NCBI GenBank assembly: GCA_903891475.1
Contig: CAITEP010000048.1
Coordinates: forward strand, 1-64,000
Source of the DNA: an uncultured Mucilaginibacter sp.
GTDB lineage: Bacteria; Bacteroidota; Bacteroidia; Sphingobacteriales; Sphingobacteriaceae
Reading direction: 5' to 3'
Length of the DNA stretch: 64,000 nt
The notes beneath the pieces are model-generated. The model made no database searches, was not told the origin of the DNA, and worked only from the letters and a program-made list of their open reading frames with translations. This document shows, piece by piece, positions 8,464 through 17,671 of the stretch. Position numbers and translations under genes: made by a program. Each line of letters opens with the position of its first letter. Position 1 is the stretch's first letter.

Positions 8464-9126
8464 ATGAAAAAATTGATTATTCTCCTATTTTTATTAGTTA
8501 TATCATACAAGAATTTTGCCCAGAAAGTAAGCTTTGGGTTAAAGGGAGGTAAAAATTTTTCAACACAAAACTTCGATCCCAATTACACGGTTTCATCAAG
8601 CATTAAAAATAATTATTTGGCTGGTTTTCATATTGGGGCTATAGGTAATATTGGATATAAAAACTTCACCATTCAACCGGGTCTATTTTACACAACCAAA
8701 GGGTTAGGATACCCCGAACAAGATATTTACCTTTCTCCTTTTTTCAGCAGTCATATTACTAAAAACACTCAAAGATTTAACTATGTAGAGCTACAGACAA
8801 ACCTACTCTACAATTTATTTGATATTGGAGCATTTGCATTAAAATTAGGGGGCGGACCATATATTGCAAAAGGGACTGCTATCACTATCTCAACAATATA
8901 CAATACTTGGCACGTTGATTTTGACCAAACTAAGTCGCCAATGGATAGCTATAATAGCCTAGATTATGGGGTAACTTTTTTAGGAGAAATAGAAATTAGC
9001 AAGATAATTTTAATGAGTGCACAATATGGTTTGGGATTAAATAATATTTCGAAAAACACCGTAATTCCATCTGATCATATAAGTAATCGCGTTTTCAGTA
9101 TTTCACTTGGATTTTTAATCAGGTAA
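8464..9126 (+). CDS. Outer-membrane beta-barrel protein (porin-family/PorT-like fold)
   Basis: The 220-residue protein has a Sec signal peptide (cleavage near NFAQ, residue 20). It then shows alternating hydrophobic and aromatic segments typical of a small eight-to-ten-strand barrel: SFGLKGGKNFS, FTIQPGLFYTTKG, FNYVELQTNLLY, LGGGPYIAKG, and a final strand ending FSISLGFLIR. This matches the Bacteroidota PorT/outer-membrane beta-barrel group. The ligand or role is unknown. The homopolymeric T tract in its promoter region is unusual. Confidence 0.75.
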   Translation: MKKLIILLFLLVISYKNFAQKVSFGLKGGKNFSTQNFDPNYTVSSSIKNNYLAGFHIGAIGNIGYKNFTIQPGLFYTTKGLGYPEQDIYLSPFFSSHITKNTQRFNYVELQTNLLYNLFDIGAFALKLGGGPYIAKGTAITISTIYNTWHVDFDQTKSPMDSYNSLDYGVTFLGEIEISKIILMSAQYGLGLNNISKNTVIPSDHISNRVFSISLGFLIR

Positions 9127-9163
9127 GTAAATATCCTAAAAGAAAGTATCGCTCAATAATTAC

Positions 9164-9817
9164 CTAAAGCAAACTCGCATATGCCCTTACCGGGAATGTT
9201 CCCGCACCTTTTACTTTTGGAGGTACCGCGTTAAACTGGTAGTCACGTTCGGGTAATTTGTCAAGATTGCATAGATGTTCTACAATTAAAATCCCGGCAC
9301 CTAAAAGGGTGGTATGTACCGGTCGGCTTTTGCCGGCAGTGTTGTCAATGTTATGGCTATCAATGCCAACTAGCTTTGCATCTTGGTCACGCAGGTATTC
9401 GGCGGCTTCTTGGGTAAGGTAAGGGTGGCCTTCAAAATAGGCGGCGATATTCCAATGCCGCGCCCAGTTGGTATAAACAAGTACAGCTTTACCTTTTAAT
9501 GCCTTCCCCTCAAAAAATGATTTGCCAATTTCAGTCGCGCCAAAAGCATTTATAGTGATGGCATCCAAAGCTGCGCATTGTGCCAGTTCAATTTCGGATA
9601 AATCCTTACCATTGGCAAATCTATGGAAAGGGCAATCAATATAGGTACCCGTATTGGTTACCATTTCAATTTTACCAATTTGAAATTCGGTGCCTTCCTC
9701 ATATAAGGCCTTTGAGTTTTCTCTGCTCAAATAATCGCAAATAATTGGGGCGGGCAAACCCTTATAGGTAACTAATCCGTCAAAAATGGTATGGCTAAGG
9801 TCGATGAATGAGGGCAT
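9164..9817 (-). CDS. Cyclase-family (KynB-like) hydrolase
   Basis: The 217-residue protein belongs to the cyclase/kynurenine-formamidase family, recognisable from the opening IDLSHTIFDG, the central TNTGTYIDCPFHRF (residues about 73-86) and the VGIDSHNID block. Classical members hold a metal with HxGTHxDxPxH; here the first two histidines are replaced by Asn and Tyr while Asp and the last His remain. The substrate is therefore uncertain, and I do not call it KynB. No tryptophan-catabolism gene adjoins it. It is probably a cytoplasmic amide or lactone hydrolase. Confidence 0.75.
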   Translation of the reverse strand: MPSFIDLSHTIFDGLVTYKGLPAPIICDYLSRENSKALYEEGTEFQIGKIEMVTNTGTYIDCPFHRFANGKDLSEIELAQCAALDAITINAFGATEIGKSFFEGKALKGKAVLVYTNWARHWNIAAYFEGHPYLTQEAAEYLRDQDAKLVGIDSHNIDNTAGKSRPVHTTLLGAGILIVEHLCNLDKLPERDYQFNAVPPKVKGAGTFPVRAYASLL

Positions 9818-9867
9818 ATATTTATTTTAATTGTGTTAATTAGTAAGCGTATTCCAATCCTTTAAAT

Positions 9868-10293
9868 TCAATTGGTTTCCCCAACTCCATATCGTATAGC
9901 ATCCAAAAGAATGGCTGTGTTTATATCCTTCACGCTTTTAAATTTAATGCAATAACCCGTAACGCTGGCCTTGCCTAAATCTTTACCATAGGTTTGTGCC
10001 AGATAGGTTTTATCCTTAAGCCCCATGATGTAAATAGAGATTCCCGTTGTGTTGGCGCTCATGCCAATTTGGAAAAATTCCTTGGTGCTGCCATTTGCAT
10101 ATTTTATGGTATAGGTACCATAGCCTATGGTTGGGTTTGTTACCACCTTGCCATCAGCATCTTTGCCATCCTCAAACCATAATTTGCTACCCGGCAATGC
10201 TTCCAGTATAAGGGTGTGCAAAGTTTGCATCTCCCCACATTTTTGCTCGGGTTGGGTATTTATATAGGCTGATATTTGTTCTTGAATGGTCAT
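9868..10293 (-). CDS. DUF1801 domain protein
   Basis: The 141-residue protein resembles the DUF1801/YdhG-like fold: a helical start (QISAYINTQPEQKCGEMQTL), then PGSKLWFEDG and a Gly/Tyr-rich sheet (PTIGYGTYTIKYANG). Members are small cytoplasmic proteins of unknown function. It is 50 bp upstream of the cyclase-family gene on the same strand, so the two may be cotranscribed. Confidence 0.75.
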   Translation of the reverse strand: MTIQEQISAYINTQPEQKCGEMQTLHTLILEALPGSKLWFEDGKDADGKVVTNPTIGYGTYTIKYANGSTKEFFQIGMSANTTGISIYIMGLKDKTYLAQTYGKDLGKASVTGYCIKFKSVKDINTAILLDAIRYGVGETN

Positions 10294-10437
10294 ATCAAAA
10301 ATTGGTGAATACTTATTTTGTGTTGATATGAAGGTATAAAAATTTGGTTGTAAATTTAATTGGATTATAAACTAAATTGTAGTGATTTGATTTTAGGAAG
10401 AATATGAATTTATGTACAAGTGGACTTTTAAAATTTA

Positions 10438-11820
10438 TCAAGATTTAAGATATATTTCGTCACGCACATATGAGCTATTAAGCCAAAAACAATGTTTAGT
10501 ATACTCGGTGGTACCAGTTAATTCATCTTTTACTGGCAAGGTATATGTGTCAAGAGCGTTTTTGGCATGTGGCCTTACATGAGCAACTGCATTAAATGAC
10601 TTATTTGGAAAGTTAGTAAACCGTCTATTGGAAATAACTTTATTTACTATGTTTCCACTTTGTACAATTCTTTTTGTTTCGTTCCAAACATTTTCCGCTT
10701 CCTGAATATCTTCAAATGGCATATTCCAAAACTTAGCTTTTTTCAATATTAATTGCTTAGCCTCATATTGATAAAATATAAAAAGGAATTTATGGTCTAA
10801 AACATCTTTAAAGTCGGAGTCAATCCATTCTTCTTTAATTATTTTTTCAAACTTGAATGTAGGAAATGAAATGTCCTCACAGGGCAAATTGTTTTCCTTA
10901 AGCCGAACAGTTCGTACTATAATTTCGGCTTTATCAAACTCTTCAATCTTTTTATCCAATTCAATCCCTAATATGGCATTTGTTAAATTAGCATAAAAAC
11001 TTTTAGCTGTAGGGTTTAATGAAATATTGGTTTTATCAATAATTTGATTTATTGTGTTGCCTAAATATGGAGCAAATTTTTCAATTACAATCTCCTCAAT
11101 AGTTTGCGCTTGAGCCCTTTCGGCAGAAAGTATAAGCTTCCCATAAATCCCGATTGATTCATTTGCAATTGAAGCGATTATATGATTTACATAACTCTGC
11201 TTAAAAGAAAAAGCTCTTTGCATTGCCAGTATTTGGCTGTTTGGTTGTTGTCTCGTAGAATTAGAGTTTTGACCTTTCGTACATGCTCCAAGGTAAAAAG
11301 TGTCTCCCTCCGAAAGTTCATGAGCTTTACCTGCTCTTACTTTATCCCTTATAAACTCCCAGTCTTTTTTTATAACTGCAAGATCAGTCTCTGTAAAACT
11401 CCACTCATCAACAATCTTTATTATATAATCTATTATATCTAAATTGGAATCATGAAGGTAAAAAACAAGAAGTAAGCAAGCATTTTTACGATAAAAGCCA
11501 CTAGTTTCGAAATCTTGATTAATTAAATCAATGTAGTTGATTATATTTAAAACAAGTCTTTCTTTTGCCCTGTATTCAAGATTTTGAAGTTGTTTAAGTG
11601 GACTACTTTTAAGTTCAATGCCTGCAAATGCGAAATCAGGTTCGCTTTCATTATTGGGTTCATATTCAAAATAGAACTTTTCCAATACTTGCCCAAAATT
11701 TCCCTTTCCCTTATAATTGTGTTCAAGAATTTCTTTATTACAAGCATCCCGTAAAGTTTGTCCTGTTAACAATCTCGCATATTGTATTATAGAATCCTTA
11801 TCGTTAGGGTTATAGTTCAT
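10438..11820 (-). CDS. Sau3AI/MutH-family type II restriction endonuclease
   Basis: The 460-residue protein has a MutH/Sau3AI nuclease core at its N-terminus, with Glu47 in GQVLEKFYF, Asp62 in EPDFAFAG and Glu69-x-Lys71 in IELKSS forming the expected catalytic set. Its length is near that of Sau3AI, which has a second MutH-like C-terminal domain acting as an effector; residues 230-460 would correspond. Sau3AI cuts GATC, so GATC is the predicted target, an inference from family only. The start overlaps the end of the methyltransferase gene by 11 bp, so the pair is translationally coupled. Codon use is AT-rich compared with mfd. Confidence 0.88.
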   Translation of the reverse strand: MNYNPNDKDSIIQYARLLTGQTLRDACNKEILEHNYKGKGNFGQVLEKFYFEYEPNNESEPDFAFAGIELKSSPLKQLQNLEYRAKERLVLNIINYIDLINQDFETSGFYRKNACLLLVFYLHDSNLDIIDYIIKIVDEWSFTETDLAVIKKDWEFIRDKVRAGKAHELSEGDTFYLGACTKGQNSNSTRQQPNSQILAMQRAFSFKQSYVNHIIASIANESIGIYGKLILSAERAQAQTIEEIVIEKFAPYLGNTINQIIDKTNISLNPTAKSFYANLTNAILGIELDKKIEEFDKAEIIVRTVRLKENNLPCEDISFPTFKFEKIIKEEWIDSDFKDVLDHKFLFIFYQYEAKQLILKKAKFWNMPFEDIQEAENVWNETKRIVQSGNIVNKVISNRRFTNFPNKSFNAVAHVRPHAKNALDTYTLPVKDELTGTTEYTKHCFWLNSSYVRDEIYLKS

Positions 11821-13084
11821 TTATTTTTTCATAGAGGGCTTTACCAATTTTTTCAATAACACCTACAACCAGTGCATTTCCCATAAAAAAAGCTCTTTTA
11901 GCATCCGAAATATTTCCTAATTGAGTGTGATTATCTGGAAACATATTTAGTCTTTCAAGCTCTACAGGTGTTAACCTCCTGAATCCTTTGGATGTATTAA
12001 TTACATGTTTAAAACGTGATGGAGATTTACCCCCTTCACCTGTAATAATTGTTCTCGAAGGTTTATCTAACGGGTCTGGAAAAATCATTCCACCTTCTGA
12101 ATAATTATACTCGAATCCTGATTCATTTTTACGCAGTTCTTTTTTAGGGCCTTTTAAGTAAATCCATTTCTCCAATTCCAAATGGTTAATATAATATTCG
12201 TCAGTTACTTCTCCGTTTTGAATTAAATCCTTAAGTGTAATGGAAGGGCCATCATAATCAGATGTGGTTTTTTGTGTTGATACAAAACCATTAATCATAA
12301 TGCCAGAATTTTCAAACATATTAAAAACGCCTTGGCAATTAAATTCTTTCGATATTTTTACAATATCACCAACAAGTTCGAATTGTTTTTTATTTAGCTC
12401 ACCACTTTCAATAATGGGAAAAGCGGTCGCTAAAGTGCCGTTTTTTAAAAGCCATTCTTGTGAATTAGTTTCAATTTTTTGATAGGTTGATGTCCCCTTT
12501 AAATAACCAAGAATAAATACCCTTTTTCTTCTTTGCGGCATTCCATACTCAGCCGCATTAATAACTCGCCATTCAACAGCATAGCCTAATTCATTAAGAC
12601 TTTGTAGTATAATAGCAAAATCTCTCCCACGCTGCCCGGAAGGTGAAATTAGAAGTCGATCAACATTTTCTAAAAACAAATATTTAGGCTTATTTATTTT
12701 TTCTGATATTATCCGATGAACAGACCACCATAAAACACCCTTTTTTCCAATTAATCCTTTAGAGTTTTTCAATGTGGTTGCAACCGAATAATCTTGACAA
12801 GGGAAACCGCCGACTAATAAATCATGGTCAGGAATTTCAGAAACAGCTACAGTTGCAATATCATTATTATTATGACCATTTACACCAAAACGATACTCAT
12901 ATAAGCGAGAGGCATGTTGTATTTTTGTTGAGGGTTCCCATTGGTTACTCCATATAACTGAATAAGGAGCTTCCATGTCCTCCTTATAGCCTGATATTGG
13001 AGATTTTTTATTCCACCCCTCAAGACCAATTCTAAAGCCCCCAACGCCAGCAAACAATTCTACTACACTAATTTTTTTGCTCAT
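11810..13084 (-). CDS. DNA (cytosine-5) methyltransferase of type II R-M system
   Basis: The 424-residue protein carries the ordered C5-methyltransferase motifs: I (VVELFAGVGGFRIG, 7-20), IV with catalytic Cys96 in GGFPCQDYS, VI (FLENVDRL, 136-143), VIII (QRRKRVFILG, 183-192) and a terminal IX/X block (LTPVELERLNMFPDN, FFMGNALVVGV). It would methylate the same site as the downstream nuclease; for M.Sau3AI this is the cytosine of GATC. The gene precedes the nuclease, so protection can be made first. The long variable region between motifs VIII and IX should hold the target-recognition domain. Confidence 0.92.
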   Translation of the reverse strand: MSKKISVVELFAGVGGFRIGLEGWNKKSPISGYKEDMEAPYSVIWSNQWEPSTKIQHASRLYEYRFGVNGHNNNDIATVAVSEIPDHDLLVGGFPCQDYSVATTLKNSKGLIGKKGVLWWSVHRIISEKINKPKYLFLENVDRLLISPSGQRGRDFAIILQSLNELGYAVEWRVINAAEYGMPQRRKRVFILGYLKGTSTYQKIETNSQEWLLKNGTLATAFPIIESGELNKKQFELVGDIVKISKEFNCQGVFNMFENSGIMINGFVSTQKTTSDYDGPSITLKDLIQNGEVTDEYYINHLELEKWIYLKGPKKELRKNESGFEYNYSEGGMIFPDPLDKPSRTIITGEGGKSPSRFKHVINTSKGFRRLTPVELERLNMFPDNHTQLGNISDAKRAFFMGNALVVGVIEKIGKALYEKINEL

Positions 13085-13240
13085 TTAAAAAAAATAAAAT
13101 CTAATTTTGGCATGACTATTCAATTTTATGTATATCGATATGGACAAGAAATAACAAAAAATATTGATTACGCATTATCAAGGTGAAGTTCAAAAATATA
13201 AAAAACTAAATAAATTAGCAAAACATATTATTTCCCATCC

Positions 13241-16200
13241 TCACACCCCCACCAACTCCCCAATCTCACCCAACAAGGCTACTGCTTGGTCAATGCTAAA
13301 CACGCCTTCAATGCTTAATCGTAATGAATTTTTTATTTCTTTCAGGTTGCATTTGCGGGGGTGGGCCTGTACAAAGCCCAGTATCTGCCTAAAGGCATCC
13401 GATTCAAAATATTGCGATTTTTGGTCGGTTAGGAAATAGCCGCGCAGCACATTTTTTTTGAGCGATATTTTTTCGAAACCCAAACTTTTGCCCAGCCATT
13501 GCAGGCGCATGGTATTCAGCAAATCGGCTACTTGGGGCGGCACCGGACCAAAGCGGTCGTGCAGTTGTTGCTCAAAGGCTAATAGCTCGGTTTCGTTTTC
13601 AAGTTTGCTGAGGTCGGTATACAGGTTATAGCGTTCGGCTATGCTAGTAACATATTCATCGGGTATCAATATCTCCAAATCGGTATCAATTTGGGTGAAG
13701 GAGATATAAGGTCGGGGCTTATCATCCGGGAACACCCCTTTAAATTCTTCCTCTTTTAGTTCCTGTATGGCCTCGTCTAATATTTTATGGTACATCTCAA
13801 AGCCAATTTCGGCAATAAAACCGCTTTGCTCGGCACCTAACAGGTTACCGCTGCCACGTATGTCCAAATCGCGCATGGCTACGTTAAAGCCGCTGCCCAA
13901 ATCCGAGAACTCTTCAATGGCACTCAACCTTTTCCGGGCCTCGCTGGTAAGGGTAGACAGTGGCGGACTCAGCAAATAGCAAAACGCCTTTTTATTGCTG
14001 CGCCCTACACGGCCACGCATTTGGTGCAGATCGCTCAGACCAAACATATGGGCGTAGTTGATGATGATGGTATTGGCATTGGGGATATCCAAGCCGGCTT
14101 CAATAATGGTGGTGGCTACCAATACATCATATTCGCCGTTTACAAATTTGAGCATTACATCCTCCAAATCGTCGCCATCCAGCTGACCGTGCGCTATGCC
14201 TATCCTAGCCTTAGGCACCAAGCCTTGTATCATACCACCCAGTTGGGGTAAATCGGCCACTCGGTTATGGATAAAAAACACTTGTCCGCCACGGTCAATT
14301 TCTTGTTCAACGGCTTCTTTTATCAGCTTGTCGTTAAAAACATGCAGCTCAGTAACTACCGGCTGGCGGTTTGGTGGTGGTGTAGAGATAATGGAAAGGT
14401 CGCGCGCGCCCATCAGCGAGAAGTGCAGGGTACGCGGGATAGGCGTAGCCGTAAGCGTGAGCGTATCAACATTGGCACGCATTTGTTTTAATTTCTCTTT
14501 GGTGCTTACGCCGAATTTTTGTTCCTCGTCAATAATCATCAGACCCAAATCCTTAAACTTAACGTCTTTACTTACGAGGCGGTGGGTGCCTATAATAATA
14601 TCCACCTTGCCATCCTTTAGCTTTTCGAGCGTATCTTTTATTTGCTTGGGCGATTTAAACCTGTTTACATAATCAATATTACATGGGAAACCCTTCAACC
14701 TATCCGAAAACGTTTTGTAATGCTGCGCCGCTAAAATGGTAGTGGGCACCAAAATAGCCACCTGTTTGCTATCGGCTACGGCCTTAAATGCCGCCCTGAT
14801 GGCCACCTCGGTTTTGCCAAAGCCTACATCGCCACAAATCAGCCTATCCATAGGGTGGGGCGATTCCATGTCCTTTTTAAAATCGGCAGTGGCTTTTTCC
14901 TGGTCGGGCGTATCCTCATAAATAAAGGAAGCCTCCAATTCGGTTTGCAAATAACTATCGGGCGAGAAAGCGTTACCCTGTTGCGCTTTGCGTAAAGCGT
15001 AAAGTTTTATCAGGTCGCGGGCAATGTCTTTAACTTTTTTTTTTGTGGTTTTTTTCAGCTTTTCCCAAGCATCCGTACCCAGTTTGTTCATTTTGGGTAC
15101 GGTGCCTTCCTTGCCACTGTATTTTGAAATGCGGTTAAGCGAGTTGATATTTACATACAGCAAATCATTATCGGCATAAACTAGGCGAATCATCTCCTGC
15201 ATTTTGCCGCTTACCTCCACTTTTTCCAGTCCGGCATATTTGCCTATGCCATGGTCAATATGGGTAACAAAATCGCCGGGCTTTAGTTCACGCAACTCTT
15301 TTAGGGTGATGGCCTGCGTGCGTTGGTAGCCTTTTTTTAGCTTGTATTTATAATAACGGTCGAATATTTGATGGTCGGTATAGCAGGCTAGTTTTTGCTC
15401 CCTATCAATAAACCCTTCGCGTATGGATACGCTGATGGGGGTAAATTTTACGGTTTTGTCGAGGTCGTCCATAATGGCATACAAACGTTCCACCTGTTTA
15501 GCTGAGTCGGTCAGGATATAATTTTCAATCCCCTCGGCGGCATTGTTTTTAAAGTTATGTATGAGCAGCGTAAAATCTTTATTAAAGGATGGCTGCGGAC
15601 GCATCTCAAAATTAATAACCTTGCTATCCTGATAAAAAAATTGCTTTCCAAATTCAATAATCGGGAAATCGTGCAGTTGGTCGGCAATCAACTTTTCGTC
15701 GTTAAAGCTAAATTTAGGGTCAATCCAGTCCGGGTTTTGGGCTTTTTCCTCTACGCTCAGCGCCTTCCATAGTGCTGTGGCACGGGTATTTCCGGCTTTT
15801 ATAATATCGAGGGTAAACTGCACATCCTTTATCCAAACCTGGGTGCCTTTTTCTACATATTCAAGCAGTGAGATATTGTTTTCCGTAAGGAATTTGCTTT
15901 GCACATTAGGCACAATGGTGATACTTTTAACCTGTTGTACCGAAAGCTGACTCTCAATCTCGAACGTGCGGATAGATTCAATTTCATCGCCAAAAAACTC
16001 CACCCTATAAGGCAACTCGTGCGAGAAAGAGAAAATATCAACAATACCCCCACGGATAGAAAACTGACCCGGCAGGTACACAAAATCAACACGCTCAAAG
16101 GCATAGTCGGCCAAAAACTCGTTGATGAACTCTATGCTTAATTTATTGCCAACGCTAATCTCTAGCGTGTTTTTTTCGAGCGAGGCACGGTCAATCACCT

Positions 16201-16612
16201 TTTCGGCCAATGCTTCGGGGTAGGTGATGATAATTTGGCCGTACTCGGTAGCGTGGTTCAGCTCGTTCAATACTTCGGCACGTGCTAACACATTGCTGCT
16301 ATCGGGCTGGGTAAATTCAAAGGGCTTGCGGTAGGAGGAGGGGAATAACAAACACTCCTTACCTGTAAGGTTTTCAATGTCTGCCTGAAAATAGGCGGCG
16401 TCCTCTCGGTCGGGCAAAACAAATACCTGATGTTTATGCGCTAAAAAATAAAGCACAGTAGCCACTGCCGCATCGCTCGATCCGGTTAAACCACGCAGCT
16501 GCACCCTTGGGTTTTTGGAGGCATTCAAAGCAAGGGCCAATTCCTCAATCCGGCTGTCGGTCTTGTATCTGGCTAATATATCACGAATGTTCAACAGCGC
16601 AAATATAGGCAA
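13241..16612 (-). CDS. mfd: Transcription-repair coupling factor
   Basis: The 1123-residue protein is a full-length Mfd. In order it shows the UvrB-like N-terminal modules, the RNA-polymerase-interaction domain (LKPGDFVTHIDHGIGKYAG, about 455-475), and a RecG-like SF2 translocase with Walker A GDVGFGKTE, motif II DEEQKFGV and motif III TLTATPIPRTL. The C-terminal TRCF domain follows (LLNTMRLQWLGKSLG). It removes stalled RNA polymerase and recruits UvrA to lesions. The gene stands alone, with the restriction-modification pair 157 bp downstream on the same strand. Confidence 0.95.
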   Translation of the reverse strand: MPIFALLNIRDILARYKTDSRIEELALALNASKNPRVQLRGLTGSSDAAVATVLYFLAHKHQVFVLPDREDAAYFQADIENLTGKECLLFPSSYRKPFEFTQPDSSNVLARAEVLNELNHATEYGQIIITYPEALAEKVIDRASLEKNTLEISVGNKLSIEFINEFLADYAFERVDFVYLPGQFSIRGGIVDIFSFSHELPYRVEFFGDEIESIRTFEIESQLSVQQVKSITIVPNVQSKFLTENNISLLEYVEKGTQVWIKDVQFTLDIIKAGNTRATALWKALSVEEKAQNPDWIDPKFSFNDEKLIADQLHDFPIIEFGKQFFYQDSKVINFEMRPQPSFNKDFTLLIHNFKNNAAEGIENYILTDSAKQVERLYAIMDDLDKTVKFTPISVSIREGFIDREQKLACYTDHQIFDRYYKYKLKKGYQRTQAITLKELRELKPGDFVTHIDHGIGKYAGLEKVEVSGKMQEMIRLVYADNDLLYVNINSLNRISKYSGKEGTVPKMNKLGTDAWEKLKKTTKKKVKDIARDLIKLYALRKAQQGNAFSPDSYLQTELEASFIYEDTPDQEKATADFKKDMESPHPMDRLICGDVGFGKTEVAIRAAFKAVADSKQVAILVPTTILAAQHYKTFSDRLKGFPCNIDYVNRFKSPKQIKDTLEKLKDGKVDIIIGTHRLVSKDVKFKDLGLMIIDEEQKFGVSTKEKLKQMRANVDTLTLTATPIPRTLHFSLMGARDLSIISTPPPNRQPVVTELHVFNDKLIKEAVEQEIDRGGQVFFIHNRVADLPQLGGMIQGLVPKARIGIAHGQLDGDDLEDVMLKFVNGEYDVLVATTIIEAGLDIPNANTIIINYAHMFGLSDLHQMRGRVGRSNKKAFCYLLSPPLSTLTSEARKRLSAIEEFSDLGSGFNVAMRDLDIRGSGNLLGAEQSGFIAEIGFEMYHKILDEAIQELKEEEFKGVFPDDKPRPYISFTQIDTDLEILIPDEYVTSIAERYNLYTDLSKLENETELLAFEQQLHDRFGPVPPQVADLLNTMRLQWLGKSLGFEKISLKKNVLRGYFLTDQKSQYFESDAFRQILGFVQAHPRKCNLKEIKNSLRLSIEGVFSIDQAVALLGEIGELVGV

Positions 16613-16724
16613 AAAGGATTTTTAATTTTTACGAAAGGCGGGTATTAAATATTTATTTAACAATACGATGAAGGAGGATTTATACTAAATTTATACTTTG
16701 AAAAATCAGAGATAAAAACAAAGC

Positions 16725-17030
16725 ATGATAAAAAAGCTGTTCCGCAAATACTTTGAACTGGTCTTTTGGCTAGGCGGACTGCTTGCTTTGGCCTTAAGCA
16801 ACCCAACAGCCGCTGCTCATTTTTCATTATGCCCATTAAAGGCTATGGGCCTTACCTGGTGCCCGGGTTGTGGCTTGGGGCATAGCCTCTCTTTTTTGTT
16901 TCATGGCGATATCAAATCATCCTTTCATGCCCACTGGTTTGGCATCCCCGCACTTGGCATTATTTTATATAGAATTGCCCTGCTTTTATGGCAAAAAGTA
17001 GCAAAAACGAGCAACAAAATTATAATTTGA
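16725..17030 (+). CDS. DUF2752 membrane protein
   Basis: This 101-residue protein has two likely membrane helices (about 13-25 and 75-90) and the DUF2752 hallmark LCPLKAMGLTWCPGCGLGHS, with the cysteine pair in CPGCG (46-50). Its function is unknown. The family is common in Bacteroidota and is often single, as here; it diverges from mfd. Confidence 0.8.
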   Translation: MIKKLFRKYFELVFWLGGLLALALSNPTAAAHFSLCPLKAMGLTWCPGCGLGHSLSFLFHGDIKSSFHAHWFGIPALGIILYRIALLLWQKVAKTSNKIII

Positions 17031-17671
17031 AGGGCTTTTTAAGAATTTGACCCCCTAAAATTATAATTTCGCTACAATTTGCTGCGCTTCAATGATAGTT
17101 TCTGCGGTCTCGATTATAGTTTTAGAAATTTCAACAATTGGAATAAAGGATGGGAAGATAAAAGTTGCGCCAAAATTGGAAATTGTTTTTTCATCATTTT
17201 GGTAAAAAATCAAATTGCAAAAAGTATCGATTTCACAAAATCATTAATTCTTTTTAAATTATAAAGCAGCGTTTTTTAGTTAATTACAGCCTTATTGCCG
17301 CAAGTTGAATTCATATGACCTTATTATAGGAAGAATTGTAATAAATGGCTAACCAAATTGTTTGATGTGAAAATTGGGCTACAAAAGGATTTTAAGAAAC
17401 GGCAGATTAAAGCGCCAGGTTAAAATTTTTTATAAAAACCACACATTAATAGCTAATGGGTATTACAATTGATTTTAGAGCAGTTTAAACGGCATTTAAA
17501 CGGATTAATTTTATGGATGCAATTGTTCTTGAACATGGCTTTATCAAAAAGTCAAAATCCGGATCAGTTCGAACAATAAAATTAGGCGTTATAAAACAAA
17601 TATGTTTATTTTGAAAAATTAGTTTCCTGATATGCCCTATAGGCATTATTATTAGTTTAAATTGAAAGCCC
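17031..17671. other. 641-bp AT-rich spacer without a recognisable gene
   Basis: Short open frames occur on both strands but have no start context, signal or family features. A 12-bp string AAAATTATAATT occurs twice, at about 17018 and 17057. I see no tRNA cloverleaf or strong terminator. It may hold the promoter of mmuM or a decayed gene. Confidence 0.6.

Noticed and set aside
13164-13439. Plus-strand open frame of 91 codons at the end of mfd
   Set aside because: Antisense to the mfd C-terminus, which is strongly supported.
14196-14672. Plus-strand open frame of 158 codons
   Set aside because: Antisense to the Mfd helicase motifs; the length is explained by codon bias of the real gene.
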